From the NCBI RefSeq assembly GCF_002952215.1, contig NZ_CP022600.1, positions 1,612,001-1,676,000 of the forward strand: a DNA stretch of 64,000 nucleotides. The letters run 5' to 3'. Of the stretch, positions 8,948 through 17,247 are shown piece after piece (position 1 is the stretch's first letter; the number at the start of each line of letters is the position of its first letter). The translations under genes were made by a program, and so were the position numbers. The notes below the pieces were generated by a model. The model was given only the letters and a program-made list of their open reading frames with translations. It did not search any database and had not been told where the DNA came from. The DNA comes from Porphyrobacter sp. HT-58-2 (GTDB taxonomy: Bacteria > Pseudomonadota > Alphaproteobacteria > Sphingomonadales > Sphingomonadaceae).

Positions 8948-11900
8948 ATGAACCTCTCTTCGCTTTACCGCGCCAGCCTGCGGGCTGGCACTTGTGCTTT
9001 CAGCCTTGTTGTTGCCGTGCCGCTGGCCGCAGGGACCGGCGCGGCGCCTGGCGCTGCTGCTCAGCCCCAGCCCGAGCCTGTCGCGCAGAGCGAGGAGGAC
9101 GAGCCCGAAAGCGCCAGCGGTACCGCGGCTTCGGCGAGCGATGAAATCGTGGTGCGTGCAGGGCGGTTGCGGGGACAATTGATCGTCGATCAGGCGCCGC
9201 TGTTGCAGCTTGATGAGACGGCCATCGCATCGGAAGGCGTGACATCCATCACTGATCTCATCGCCCAGATCAGCGCCCGCACGGGTTCCGCGCGCGGACG
9301 CGGGGGTGGCGATCGCCCTGTTATCCTTGTGAATGGCATCCGCATCGGCTCCTTCCGCGAATTCGCCAACTACCCGCCCGAAGCCCTCGCGCGGGTCGAG
9401 GTGTTCCCTGAAGAAGTCGCCCAGCGGTTCGGCTTTCCGCCCGATCGCCGTGTGATCAACCTGATCCTCAAGGACAATTATTCGAACCGCCAGCTCGATC
9501 TCGAATTCGAGGCGCCCTCGCGCGGGGGGTACACCCGCAACGAGCAGCAGCTCGGCGTCCTCAAGATCGCCGACGGCGGACGAATCAACGCCAATATCCA
9601 GGTGCAGGACACCACCCTGCTGACCGAGGCCGAGCGCAACATTCCTCAGGCCGCCGGTTCGGTCTCGCAGGTGGCTGGCGACCCTGACCAGGCGCGTTTC
9701 CGCAGTCTGCTTGCCGATACCTTCGATCTTGAGGGCAACCTGTCCTGGGCCAAGGCGTTGATCGACAGCGGCACGTCGCTGAGCGCGAACCTCAATTACG
9801 CCCGCAGCGAAAGCCGCAGCCTCGATGGTCTGAACACAGTTGTCTTGCGGGACGATCCGCTCGCCGAGGGTGTGCTGCGGACCTTTGGGGCCGATACGCC
9901 GCTGGCACGGCGGACCTCCAGCGATACCATTTCGACTGCTGGATCAGTGACCAAACCGGTCAATCGCTACCGAATGACCACGACCTTCGACGGATCGCTG
10001 GCCGAGACCGAGACAGAGATCGACCGGCGCCTGAGCCCGGCGCAGATTGCCGCGCTCGAAGACGCGGCGCTGGCTGGAACTCTAGCAGTGGATGGGCCGC
10101 TGCCGACCGCGGCGGGCAACGGCTTTGATGTCGCGCGCAGCCGGGTGATCACCGGTAGCTCGCTGACAACGCTTGACGGGCCGGTGGCCCTGCTGCCGGG
10201 CGGGGAAGTGCTCGCGACCTTTGATATCGGGGTCGACTGGCAGCGGATCGAAAGCGGCGACACCCGGTCGGCGCAGGATGTGACGCTGACGCGCCGTCAG
10301 CTGTCGACGGGGGCCAATCTTGTGGTTCCGATCACCAGCCGCCGCGAAGGTTTTGCCGACGCGCTCGGCACCTTCACGCTTAATCTCCAGGTCGGCGCGC
10401 AAGACTTCAGCGATTTCGGCGTACTGGGTGACTGGAACGCGGGCCTGACCTGGGCGCCGTTCGACAATCTCGATCTTTCCGCGACCTATATCTGGCGGGA
10501 AGTCGCGCCGGGTCTGGCGACGCTCGGGAACCCCCAGATCGTCAATCTGAACGTGCCTGTATTCGATTTCGTGCGGGGCGAGACGGTGCTGGCCGATGTC
10601 ACCACCGGCGGCAATCCCGATCTCCCGGCTGAAACCCAGCGCGACTGGAAATTCGCCGCGAACTGGCAGCTGCCGTTCTGGGACAACACCCGGCTGACAG
10701 TGGAATATATCCGCAATCGCTCGGACAATGTGGTCAGCGCCTTCCCGCAGATCACGCCCGAAATCGAGGCGGCTTTTCCAGGACGCGTAACGCGTGATGC
10801 GGACGGGCGTCTGGTCGCGATTGACCGGCGCGCGGTGAGCTTTGCCGAGACCCGTGCCGACAGGGTGCAGTTCACCTTCTCGACCAATGGCAGCATTGGC
10901 GCGCCTGCTGGCGGGCAAGGCGGCCCGTTTGGCGGCGGCGGTCGTCCCGGTGGGCGCGGCGGCGCACCGGCTGGCGCGGCTGCACCTTCGGGCGCTGCGC
11001 CTCAGGCCGGTAGCGGTGGCGGCGGATTTGGCGGCGCACCGAGCGCGGAACAGCGCGAGCGGTTCATGGCATTCCGCACGCGCCTTTGCGCCGATGATGG
11101 TCTCACCTTCCTCGAAAGGCTCGTGGCCGCCATCGAAAACGGCGAGGATATCTCGGCCGAGTTTCCCGGGATCGACGCTGCACGTCTGGCACCGATGATG
11201 TCGCAGTTGCGGGGCGGCGACGGCAAGGTTGACCCTGCGCGGCTGGCGCAGTTCCGCACGCGCATCTGCAGTTTCGATCCGGCGATGATGGGCGGCGGTC
11301 GCGGTGCTCCGGCAGGCGGTGACGGCGCTCCCGGAGGCGCTCCTGCTGCCGGCTCACCCCAGATGGCTGCCTTCCGCGCCCGTGCGTGCGGCCCGGACGG
11401 CACGACCGCAATTGCCGAACTTGTCGGCAAGATCGAGCGTGGCGAGGACGTTTCTGCCGAACTCCCCGGCGTCGATCCGGCGTTCATCAAAATGGCGCTC
11501 GACCGTTCGCGCGGGCCTGATGGCACGATTTCGCCCGAGGCGCTGGCACAGTTCCAGCAGCGTTTCTGCGCGATGGCGCCTGCTGGGGGTGGTGCTGCAC
11601 CTGGAGCAGCGGGCGGTGGCGGCGCACCTGCGGGCGGGCCGGCGTTCAACCCGCTGGCGGGTGGACGCAATTTCCAGGGCTGGCGTTACTTCTTCAACCT
11701 CACCCACACCATCGAGCTCGACAACCAGATCCTGATCGCCCCCGGCCTCCAGCCGCTCGACCAGCTGGACGGGCAGGCGACCGGTGCCTTCGGCTTGCCG
11801 CGCCACTCCAGCCGCCTTGAAGCGGGCCTGTTCGGTAAGGGCATGGGCTTCCGCCTGTCGGGTATCTACACGGGAGAAACCCGGCTCGATGGTTCGGGTC

Positions 11901-12154
11901 TGCCGGGCAGCACCGATCTGTTCTTCGACGACATCGTGACCTTCAACCTGCGCGTCTTCGCCAACATGGGCGAAGTGACGGGCAAGAACGAGGGGCTGTG
12001 GAAGGATCTGCGGCTGTCGCTGGTGGCGGACAACCTGTTCGACGCGCAGCGCCGGGTGCGTGACAGCAACGGCCTCACGCCGGTCAATTATCAGCCCTTC
12101 GTGATCGATCCGCTGGGGCTTTACCTCGGTATCGACATCAGAAAGCTGTTCTAA
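8948..12154 (+). CDS. TonB-dependent outer-membrane receptor with a duplicated Cys-bounded insert
   Basis: The protein has 1068 residues with a signal peptide (about residues 1-40), an acidic stretch, a plug domain (VILVNGIRIGSFREF; ARVEVFPEEVAQRFG) and a beta-barrel ending in LYLGIDIRKLF. Between late barrel strands there is a large Gly/Ala/Pro-rich insert (about 653-900). It contains two equal-length 67-residue modules at 708-774 and 808-874. Each begins AFRxRxC and ends LAQFxxRxC, and the cysteines at 714/774 and 814/874 are exactly 100 residues apart between copies. Substrate is unknown. The start has AAAGGG 6 bases before ATG. Its stop interlocks with the stop of the facing gene (CTAA). 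Confidence 0.9.
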   Translation: MNLSSLYRASLRAGTCAFSLVVAVPLAAGTGAAPGAAAQPQPEPVAQSEEDEPESASGTAASASDEIVVRAGRLRGQLIVDQAPLLQLDETAIASEGVTSITDLIAQISARTGSARGRGGGDRPVILVNGIRIGSFREFANYPPEALARVEVFPEEVAQRFGFPPDRRVINLILKDNYSNRQLDLEFEAPSRGGYTRNEQQLGVLKIADGGRINANIQVQDTTLLTEAERNIPQAAGSVSQVAGDPDQARFRSLLADTFDLEGNLSWAKALIDSGTSLSANLNYARSESRSLDGLNTVVLRDDPLAEGVLRTFGADTPLARRTSSDTISTAGSVTKPVNRYRMTTTFDGSLAETETEIDRRLSPAQIAALEDAALAGTLAVDGPLPTAAGNGFDVARSRVITGSSLTTLDGPVALLPGGEVLATFDIGVDWQRIESGDTRSAQDVTLTRRQLSTGANLVVPITSRREGFADALGTFTLNLQVGAQDFSDFGVLGDWNAGLTWAPFDNLDLSATYIWREVAPGLATLGNPQIVNLNVPVFDFVRGETVLADVTTGGNPDLPAETQRDWKFAANWQLPFWDNTRLTVEYIRNRSDNVVSAFPQITPEIEAAFPGRVTRDADGRLVAIDRRAVSFAETRADRVQFTFSTNGSIGAPAGGQGGPFGGGGRPGGRGGAPAGAAAPSGAAPQAGSGGGGFGGAPSAEQRERFMAFRTRLCADDGLTFLERLVAAIENGEDISAEFPGIDAARLAPMMSQLRGGDGKVDPARLAQFRTRICSFDPAMMGGGRGAPAGGDGAPGGAPAAGSPQMAAFRARACGPDGTTAIAELVGKIERGEDVSAELPGVDPAFIKMALDRSRGPDGTISPEALAQFQQRFCAMAPAGGGAAPGAAGGGGAPAGGPAFNPLAGGRNFQGWRYFFNLTHTIELDNQILIAPGLQPLDQLDGQATGAFGLPRHSSRLEAGLFGKGMGFRLSGIYTGETRLDGSGLPGSTDLFFDDIVTFNLRVFANMGEVTGKNEGLWKDLRLSLVADNLFDAQRRVRDSNGLTPVNYQPFVIDPLGLYLGIDIRKLF

Positions 12155-13344
12155 CGCCGGTTCTGGGTGAGCGCTTCTGCGCAGGCATGGCCGCTCGCCC
12201 AGGCCCACTGGAAGTTGTATCCGCCGAGCCAGCCGGTCACGTCGACCGCTTCGCCGATGGCATAGAGGCCCGGCACCCTGGCGGCCTCCAATGTGCGGCT
12301 GGAAAGCTCCGCAGTGGAGATGCCCCCGGCGGTGACTTCGGCCTTGGCATAGCCCTCGGTGCCATTGGGGGCAAAGCGCCAGTCGGCGAGCTTTGCCTGC
12401 GCGGCGCGCAGGTCCTTGTCAGAGAGGTTGCCGAGTTCTCGATCCAGCGAGAGCCTGTCTGCCAGCGCATCGGCGAGACGATCTGGCAGGCGTTCGCGCA
12501 GCAAGGTGCGAAGATGCGCGCGCGGACGGTCGCGCTTGGCTTCCAGCAGCCAGTCGCTCGCTGCATCGGGCAGGAAGGTGATGCCGACCGGCTCTCCATG
12601 CCGCCAGTAACTCGACACTTGCAGGATGGCCGGGCCGGACAGGCCCTTGTGGGTGAACAGCGCGGCCTCGGCGAATTCCGCCTTTCCGGCGCGGGCCAGC
12701 ACCGGGGCGGCGACGCCGGACAGCTCGCGGAACAGCGCCTCCTCGCCCCCCAGTGTCAGCGGCACGAGGGCAGGGCGGGGCTCTACCACTTTCAGTCCGA
12801 ATTGCCTTGCGAGGCGATAAGCAAAGTCGCTCGCACCCATCTTGGGGATGGAGGGGCCTCCGGTGGCGATCACCAGCGCAGGGGCCTGCCAATCGCGGCC
12901 ATCGGCGGCAGTGACGGTAAACATCCCGTCCGCGCTGCGCGCCACTTCGGCAATCTCCACACCGCAGGTCAGCGTCACCCGATCCGGCGGGCATTCTTCG
13001 AGCAGCATCGCCACGATCTGCTTGGCCGAACCGTCGCAGAACAGCTGGCCCAAGGTCTTCTCATGCCACGCGATCCCGTGCCGCTCGACCAAGGCGATGA
13101 AATCTGCGGGCGTGTGGCGGGCGAGCGCGCTCTTGGCGAAATGCGGATTGGCCGAGAGGTAATTCGCCGGTCCCGCGCCAAGATTGGTGAAGTTGCACCG
13201 CCCACCGCCCGAGATCAGGATTTTCTTTCCCGGCGCCTCTGCCTTCTCCAGCAGCGCCACGTTAAGCCCGCGCTGCCCCGCCTGTCCCGCACAGAACAGC
13301 CCGGCCGCGCCTGCGCCGAGGATGATGACGTCGCTCGTTTCCAC
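12151..13344 (-). CDS. HI0933/BaiN-like FAD-dependent oxidoreductase
   Basis: The 397-residue flavoprotein carries an N-terminal Rossmann motif (VIILGAGAAGLF), then GKKILISGGGRCNFTN, the hallmark of the HI0933 (YhiN/BaiN) family. A second FAD-contacting segment, TGWLGGYNFQWAWASG, lies at the C-terminus. The reaction in this organism is unknown. I chose the GTG at 13344, directly before the Rossmann fold. A TTG at 13380 with GGAAGGG upstream would add 12 residues. It is divergent from uvrC and convergent with the receptor. Confidence 0.9.
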   Translation of the reverse strand: METSDVIILGAGAAGLFCAGQAGQRGLNVALLEKAEAPGKKILISGGGRCNFTNLGAGPANYLSANPHFAKSALARHTPADFIALVERHGIAWHEKTLGQLFCDGSAKQIVAMLLEECPPDRVTLTCGVEIAEVARSADGMFTVTAADGRDWQAPALVIATGGPSIPKMGASDFAYRLARQFGLKVVEPRPALVPLTLGGEEALFRELSGVAAPVLARAGKAEFAEAALFTHKGLSGPAILQVSSYWRHGEPVGITFLPDAASDWLLEAKRDRPRAHLRTLLRERLPDRLADALADRLSLDRELGNLSDKDLRAAQAKLADWRFAPNGTEGYAKAEVTAGGISTAELSSRTLEAARVPGLYAIGEAVDVTGWLGGYNFQWAWASGHACAEALTQNRR

Positions 13345-13409
13345 GAACCTGCCGATAGGGGGCCGCGCGGGAATTGCCAATCGCGCCCTTCCATCCCTAT
13401 TGGACGGGC

Positions 13410-15425
13410 ATGGCCCGAACCCCGGCAGGCACCCCTCACGATCCGCGCGGCGCGGAACGCTTCAACGAGGAGCGCGCCGCCTATACCGTTGCGTCTGCCC
13501 AGCCCGATCTGGAGGGCGGGGTGCAGGCGATCCGCGACACGGTGAAGGTGCTGAAGCCGGTGCCGGGCGTCTACCGCATGCTCGATGCGCGCGGCGAGGT
13601 GCTCTATGTCGGCAAGGCGCGCTCGCTGAAGGCGCGGGTGGCGAACTACACCCAGATCGCGCAGCTATCGGGGCGGCTCCAGCGCATGGTCAGCCAGACC
13701 CGCGCGATGGAAATCGTCATCACCAATTCCGAGGCCGAGGCGCTGCTGCTGGAAGCGCAGCTGATCAAGCGGTTCCGCCCGCCTTTCAACGTGCTGCTGC
13801 GCGACGACAAGAGCTTCCCCTTCATCCTGCTGCGCGCCGATCACGCCTTCCCGCGTATCCAGAAGCACCGCGGGGCGCGGCGGGCGAAGGGCAATTACTA
13901 CGGGCCGTTCGCCAGCGCGGGGAGCGTCAACACGACGCTCAACGCGCTGCAGAAGCTGTTCCTGCTGCGCTCCTGCACTGACAGTTTCTTCAACAACCGC
14001 GACCGACCCTGCCTGCTCTATCAGATCAAGCGGTGTTCGGCGCCCTGCGTGGGGCGGATCGACGAGGCGGGCTATGATGCGCTGGTGCGGCAGGCGAAGG
14101 ATTTCCTGTCGGGCAAGTCGGGCGCGGTGCAGGCCGATCTCGAGCGGCAGATGGCCGACGCGGCGGAGAACCTCGATTTCGAGACCGCGGCGATGCTGCG
14201 CGACCGGCTGCGTGCGGCGACCTTCATTCAGGGCTCGCAGGCGATCAATGCGCAGGGTCTGGGCGATGCCGATGTCTTCGCGCTGGCGGCCAAGAACGGG
14301 CAGATGAGCGTCCAGTCCTTCTTCATCCGCGGCGGGCAGAACTGGGGCCACCGCGCGCTCTTCCCGCGCCACACGGCGGATGTCGACGAGGCGCAGGTGC
14401 TCGCCGACGTGATGCTGCAATTCTACGAGGAAGTGCCGCCGCCGCCGACCATTCTGGTCGACCGCGAGCTGCCCGAAAGCGCGCTGATCGAAGCGGCCTT
14501 GTCCGAGCTGGTGGGGCGCAAGGTGCGGCTCTCCGTCCCCGAGCGCGGCGACCGGCGCAAGCTGATGGCGCAGGCGCAGAGGAACGCGGTCGAGGCGCTT
14601 GAACGGCGGCTGGCCGAGACCGGCACCAAGGCCCGGCTCAACCGCGAGCTGGCCGAGTTTCTGGAACTCGACGCGCCCCCGCAGCGGATTGAGGTTTACG
14701 ACAACAGCCACATTCAAGGCGCCAAGGCGGTCGGAGCGATGGTGGTCGCCGGGCCGGAGGGCTTCGAGAAGGGGCAATACCGCAAGTTCAACATCCGCGA
14801 GGCGCAATCGAACGACGATTTCGCGATGATGCGCGAGGTCATGGCGCGGCGGTTCAGGGCTTGGGCGGATGAGGATTCCGTTCGTGTCGAGCGCAGTCGA
14901 GACACCGATGCGCCCGAAGGGTCTCTCGACTTCGCTCGAGACGAACGGAAAGGTGGCCATGAAACCATCCTCCCCGACCTGATCCTGATCGACGGCGGCA
15001 AGGGCCAGCTATCCAGCGTCATGGCGGTGCTGGAGGAGATCGGTATCGCTGACGATGTCGCGGTGATCGGCATCGCCAAGGGACCGCATCACGGGCGCGA
15101 GGGGCGGGAGGTGTTCCACTTCCCTGACGGGCGCGAGAAGGTGCTCCCCGTCAATTCGCCGCTGCTGTTCCACTTGCAGAACCTGCGCGACGAAGTGCAC
15201 CGCTATGTCATCGGCGCGCACCGGGCCAAGCGATCGAAGGCGATCACCGCGAGCCCGCTCGACGAGATCCCCGGCATCGGCCCTGCGAGGAAGCGCGCGC
15301 TGCTGTTGCACTTCGGCACCGCCAGCAAGGTCCGCGCTGCGGCGCTCGAAGACCTGCAACGCGCCCCTGGCGTCAGCGCGACAGTCGCGCGCAAGGTCTA
15401 TGATTTCTATCACACGGGCGGCTAG
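13410..15425 (+). CDS. uvrC: Excinuclease ABC subunit C, with in-frame palindromic-repeat insertion
   Basis: UvrC makes both incisions in nucleotide excision repair. Domains in order: GIY-YIG nuclease (GVYRMLD...EVLYVGKARSLKARV, about residues 50-130), the Cys-containing FFNNRDRPCLLYQIKRCSAPC region, a UVR motif (DLERQMADAAENLDFETAA), the RNase H-like 5' nuclease (YDNSHIQG; LILIDGGKGQLS) and C-terminal helix-hairpin-helices (IPGIGPARKRALL). At 671 residues it exceeds E. coli UvrC by about 60. Part is an N-terminal extension, and about 24 residues (490-513) are encoded by the palindromic repeat at 14878-14948. The start at 13410 is preferred over an upstream ATG at 13374. Confidence 0.96.
   Translation: MARTPAGTPHDPRGAERFNEERAAYTVASAQPDLEGGVQAIRDTVKVLKPVPGVYRMLDARGEVLYVGKARSLKARVANYTQIAQLSGRLQRMVSQTRAMEIVITNSEAEALLLEAQLIKRFRPPFNVLLRDDKSFPFILLRADHAFPRIQKHRGARRAKGNYYGPFASAGSVNTTLNALQKLFLLRSCTDSFFNNRDRPCLLYQIKRCSAPCVGRIDEAGYDALVRQAKDFLSGKSGAVQADLERQMADAAENLDFETAAMLRDRLRAATFIQGSQAINAQGLGDADVFALAAKNGQMSVQSFFIRGGQNWGHRALFPRHTADVDEAQVLADVMLQFYEEVPPPPTILVDRELPESALIEAALSELVGRKVRLSVPERGDRRKLMAQAQRNAVEALERRLAETGTKARLNRELAEFLELDAPPQRIEVYDNSHIQGAKAVGAMVVAGPEGFEKGQYRKFNIREAQSNDDFAMMREVMARRFRAWADEDSVRVERSRDTDAPEGSLDFARDERKGGHETILPDLILIDGGKGQLSSVMAVLEEIGIADDVAVIGIAKGPHHGREGREVFHFPDGREKVLPVNSPLLFHLQNLRDEVHRYVIGAHRAKRSKAITASPLDEIPGIGPARKRALLLHFGTASKVRAAALEDLQRAPGVSATVARKVYDFYHTGG
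14878..14948 (+). repeat. Palindromic repeat copy 1, inside uvrC
   Basis: The 71-base inverted repeat has 28-base arms (14878-14905 and 14921-14948) that match at 25 of 28 positions, with a 15-base loop. The left arm is identical over all 28 bases to the left arm of the intergenic copy at 43083-43147. Inside uvrC it is translated without a stop as a charged peptide (VRVERSRDT ... LDFARDER), just before the conserved PDLILIDGGKG motif, where related UvrC proteins have a short variable loop. It behaves like the in-frame palindromic elements known from Rickettsia. Confidence 0.9.
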
Positions 15426-15434
15426 GGTGGGTGC

Positions 15435-16118
15435 ATGATCCTGCCCGATGCCTCCATTACCATCGAACGCCTTGGCCGCGAGGGCGAGCCTCTGGTGATC
15501 ATCGACAATTTCACCGGCCAGCCCGAACGGCTGCGCCAGATGGGCATGGCGGCGCAATATCATCCTGCCGGGGTCGATTATCCCGGCATTCGTGCGCTGG
15601 CCGATCCGGCCTATCTCGATCTGCGGCGCGAGCTGATGATGCAGGTCATGTCCCGGGTGTTCGGGCTGACCCGCGGGGTGCATTGCGAGATCGCCGCCTT
15701 CTCGCTGGTGACGCTCGCTCCTGAGCAGCTTTCGCCGCGCCAGCGCATTCCGCACCACGATCATTCGGACGCCGGGCGGGTGGCGATCATGCACTATCTC
15801 GATGGGCCGGAGAGCGGCGGCACCGCGTTCTACCGCCACCGCCGCACCGGGTTCGAGGCGATTACTCCGGCGCGCGAGGCAGCCTTTGCCGCCGCACTGG
15901 CGGAGGACGAACGTGAATATGGGCCGCCGCCGCCGGGTTATCCGATGGGGAACAGCGCCGCCTATGAACAGATTGGTGCGGTTGAAGCGCGGCCCGACCG
16001 GCTGGCGCTGTATCGCGGGCGTCAGCTCCATTCGGGGATCATCCCCGATCCCGCCGCACTGTCTGAGGATCCCGCCGCCGGACGGCTGACGGTCAACATG
16101 TTCCTTTACGGCAGCTGA
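15435..16118 (+). CDS. DUF6445 family protein, 2-oxoglutarate/Fe(II) oxygenase-like
   Basis: This 227-residue protein resembles the DUF6445 family, common in sphingomonads and related to prolyl hydroxylase-like oxygenases. The likely iron ligands are HHDHSD (about residues 112-117) and the later His in GRQLHSG, followed by an Arg in AGRLTVNMFLYG that could bind 2-oxoglutarate. The substrate is unknown. It starts 9 bases after the uvrC stop and may be co-transcribed. A second, shorter DUF6445 protein lies at 33418-34035. Confidence 0.78.
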   Translation: MILPDASITIERLGREGEPLVIIDNFTGQPERLRQMGMAAQYHPAGVDYPGIRALADPAYLDLRRELMMQVMSRVFGLTRGVHCEIAAFSLVTLAPEQLSPRQRIPHHDHSDAGRVAIMHYLDGPESGGTAFYRHRRTGFEAITPAREAAFAAALAEDEREYGPPPPGYPMGNSAAYEQIGAVEARPDRLALYRGRQLHSGIIPDPAALSEDPAAGRLTVNMFLYGS

Positions 16119-16144
16119 GGGGCAGGCCCGGCGAGGCCTACCCC
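16119..16144. terminator. Hairpin between convergent genes, probable bidirectional terminator
   Basis: GGGGCAGGCC (16119-16128) pairs with GGCCTACCCC (16135-16144), with one internal C-A mismatch and a 6-base loop. It starts directly after the DUF6445 stop and lies 13 bases from the facing OmpA-like stop. There is no T run on either side, so termination efficiency is uncertain. Confidence 0.55.
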
Positions 16145-16157
16145 TGAACCTTCGCGA

Positions 16158-17066
16158 TTACTGCCCGTCGAGCGCCTTGCTCACCAGCACGTTGACCGAG
16201 ACGCGGCGGTTCTGCGCGCGGCCGGCGGCGGTGGTGTTGTCGGCGGCCGGATCGGCGGTCGCCATGCCGGTGGGGGTGAGCATGCGATAGGGCTTCCACT
16301 TGCACACCTGCTGCAAATGGTTGACCACGGCTGCTGCGCGCTTTTCCGACAGCGCCTGATTGACTTCGGGCGAGCCGGTGGAGTCGGTGTAGCCCAGCAC
16401 CAGCATCAGCGAATTCTCATTCGCGTTGGCAGCCTGCGCGGCGGAGCACAATTCGGCCTTGGCGCCGGGCGTCAGCACGGCCTTGCCGGTGTCGAAATAG
16501 ACGTTGGTGGTGCTCTTGAGGTTGTACTTGTCGATATCGCCGAGACGCCCGCGCAGGGCTTCGGTGGCGGCGGCGTTCTGCTTGATTGCCGCGCCCTGTT
16601 CGCCGAACTGCTGCTGGGTGCCTCCGCGGATCATCGCTGCGATCTGGCGGTCATCGCTGGTGAAGCGCACCTCGCTGGCGACAAGCCCGCCGCCATATTG
16701 CATGGTCTTAACGATCACCGGCAGGCCATTGATGAGCGCACTCTGATCGAAAGTCTTGTTGCCGATGCCGAGAAACCCGCCGCGGGTGCGGATTTCCGTG
16801 TCCGGGTGCAGCGTGATGGCAGTGGTGGTGCCATCATCGGCCGTTACCTGAATACGCTGACCCTGCCGGGCCGAAATGATGCCGGTGACCTTCGGCCCTT
16901 CGTTCATCTCGACCATCGGCGGCAGATTGCCGTAGACGGTGGTGAGCACCTCGCCTCCTTCATCGGGACGGGCAGTGATCTGGGCCGAAAGGCCGGAGGC
17001 GGCAAGGCAGCTGCCGGCCAGAGCGAGCAACGCAAGCTTGCGCGACATGGATCTTATGGTCTTCAC
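16158..17066 (-). CDS. OmpA-family cell envelope protein
   Basis: The 302-residue exported protein has a signal peptide (KLALLALAGSCLAASGLSAQ), an N-terminal beta domain resembling DUF5666 (KVTGIISARQGQRIQVTADDG) and a C-terminal OmpA peptidoglycan-binding domain (VYFDTGKAVLTPGAKAEL; GYTDSTGSPEVNQALSEKRA; NRRVSVNVL). It lacks an OmpA beta-barrel, so it is probably periplasmic and bound to the cell wall. The start is GTG at 17066 with AAGGA 8 bases upstream. An ATG at 17048 is an alternative without that site. Confidence 0.88.
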   Translation of the reverse strand: MKTIRSMSRKLALLALAGSCLAASGLSAQITARPDEGGEVLTTVYGNLPPMVEMNEGPKVTGIISARQGQRIQVTADDGTTTAITLHPDTEIRTRGGFLGIGNKTFDQSALINGLPVIVKTMQYGGGLVASEVRFTSDDRQIAAMIRGGTQQQFGEQGAAIKQNAAATEALRGRLGDIDKYNLKSTTNVYFDTGKAVLTPGAKAELCSAAQAANANENSLMLVLGYTDSTGSPEVNQALSEKRAAAVVNHLQQVCKWKPYRMLTPTGMATADPAADNTTAAGRAQNRRVSVNVLVSKALDGQ

Positions 17067-17247
17067 GGGGGTATTCCTTTTGTTTGCGGGCCAGCGATCC
17101 CGGAGTGGTCGGCCCTTGTTTGGTGTCGTGCGTGACGGTTGGGTGTTCATCAACACCTTGCTCGCAAATGAACAAGCCTTCTGGATTGACCCCGGGAGGG
17201 GGCAACCGGGGGCGAGGATACGACGAGTTGAGCCTGCCCGTTGCCTG

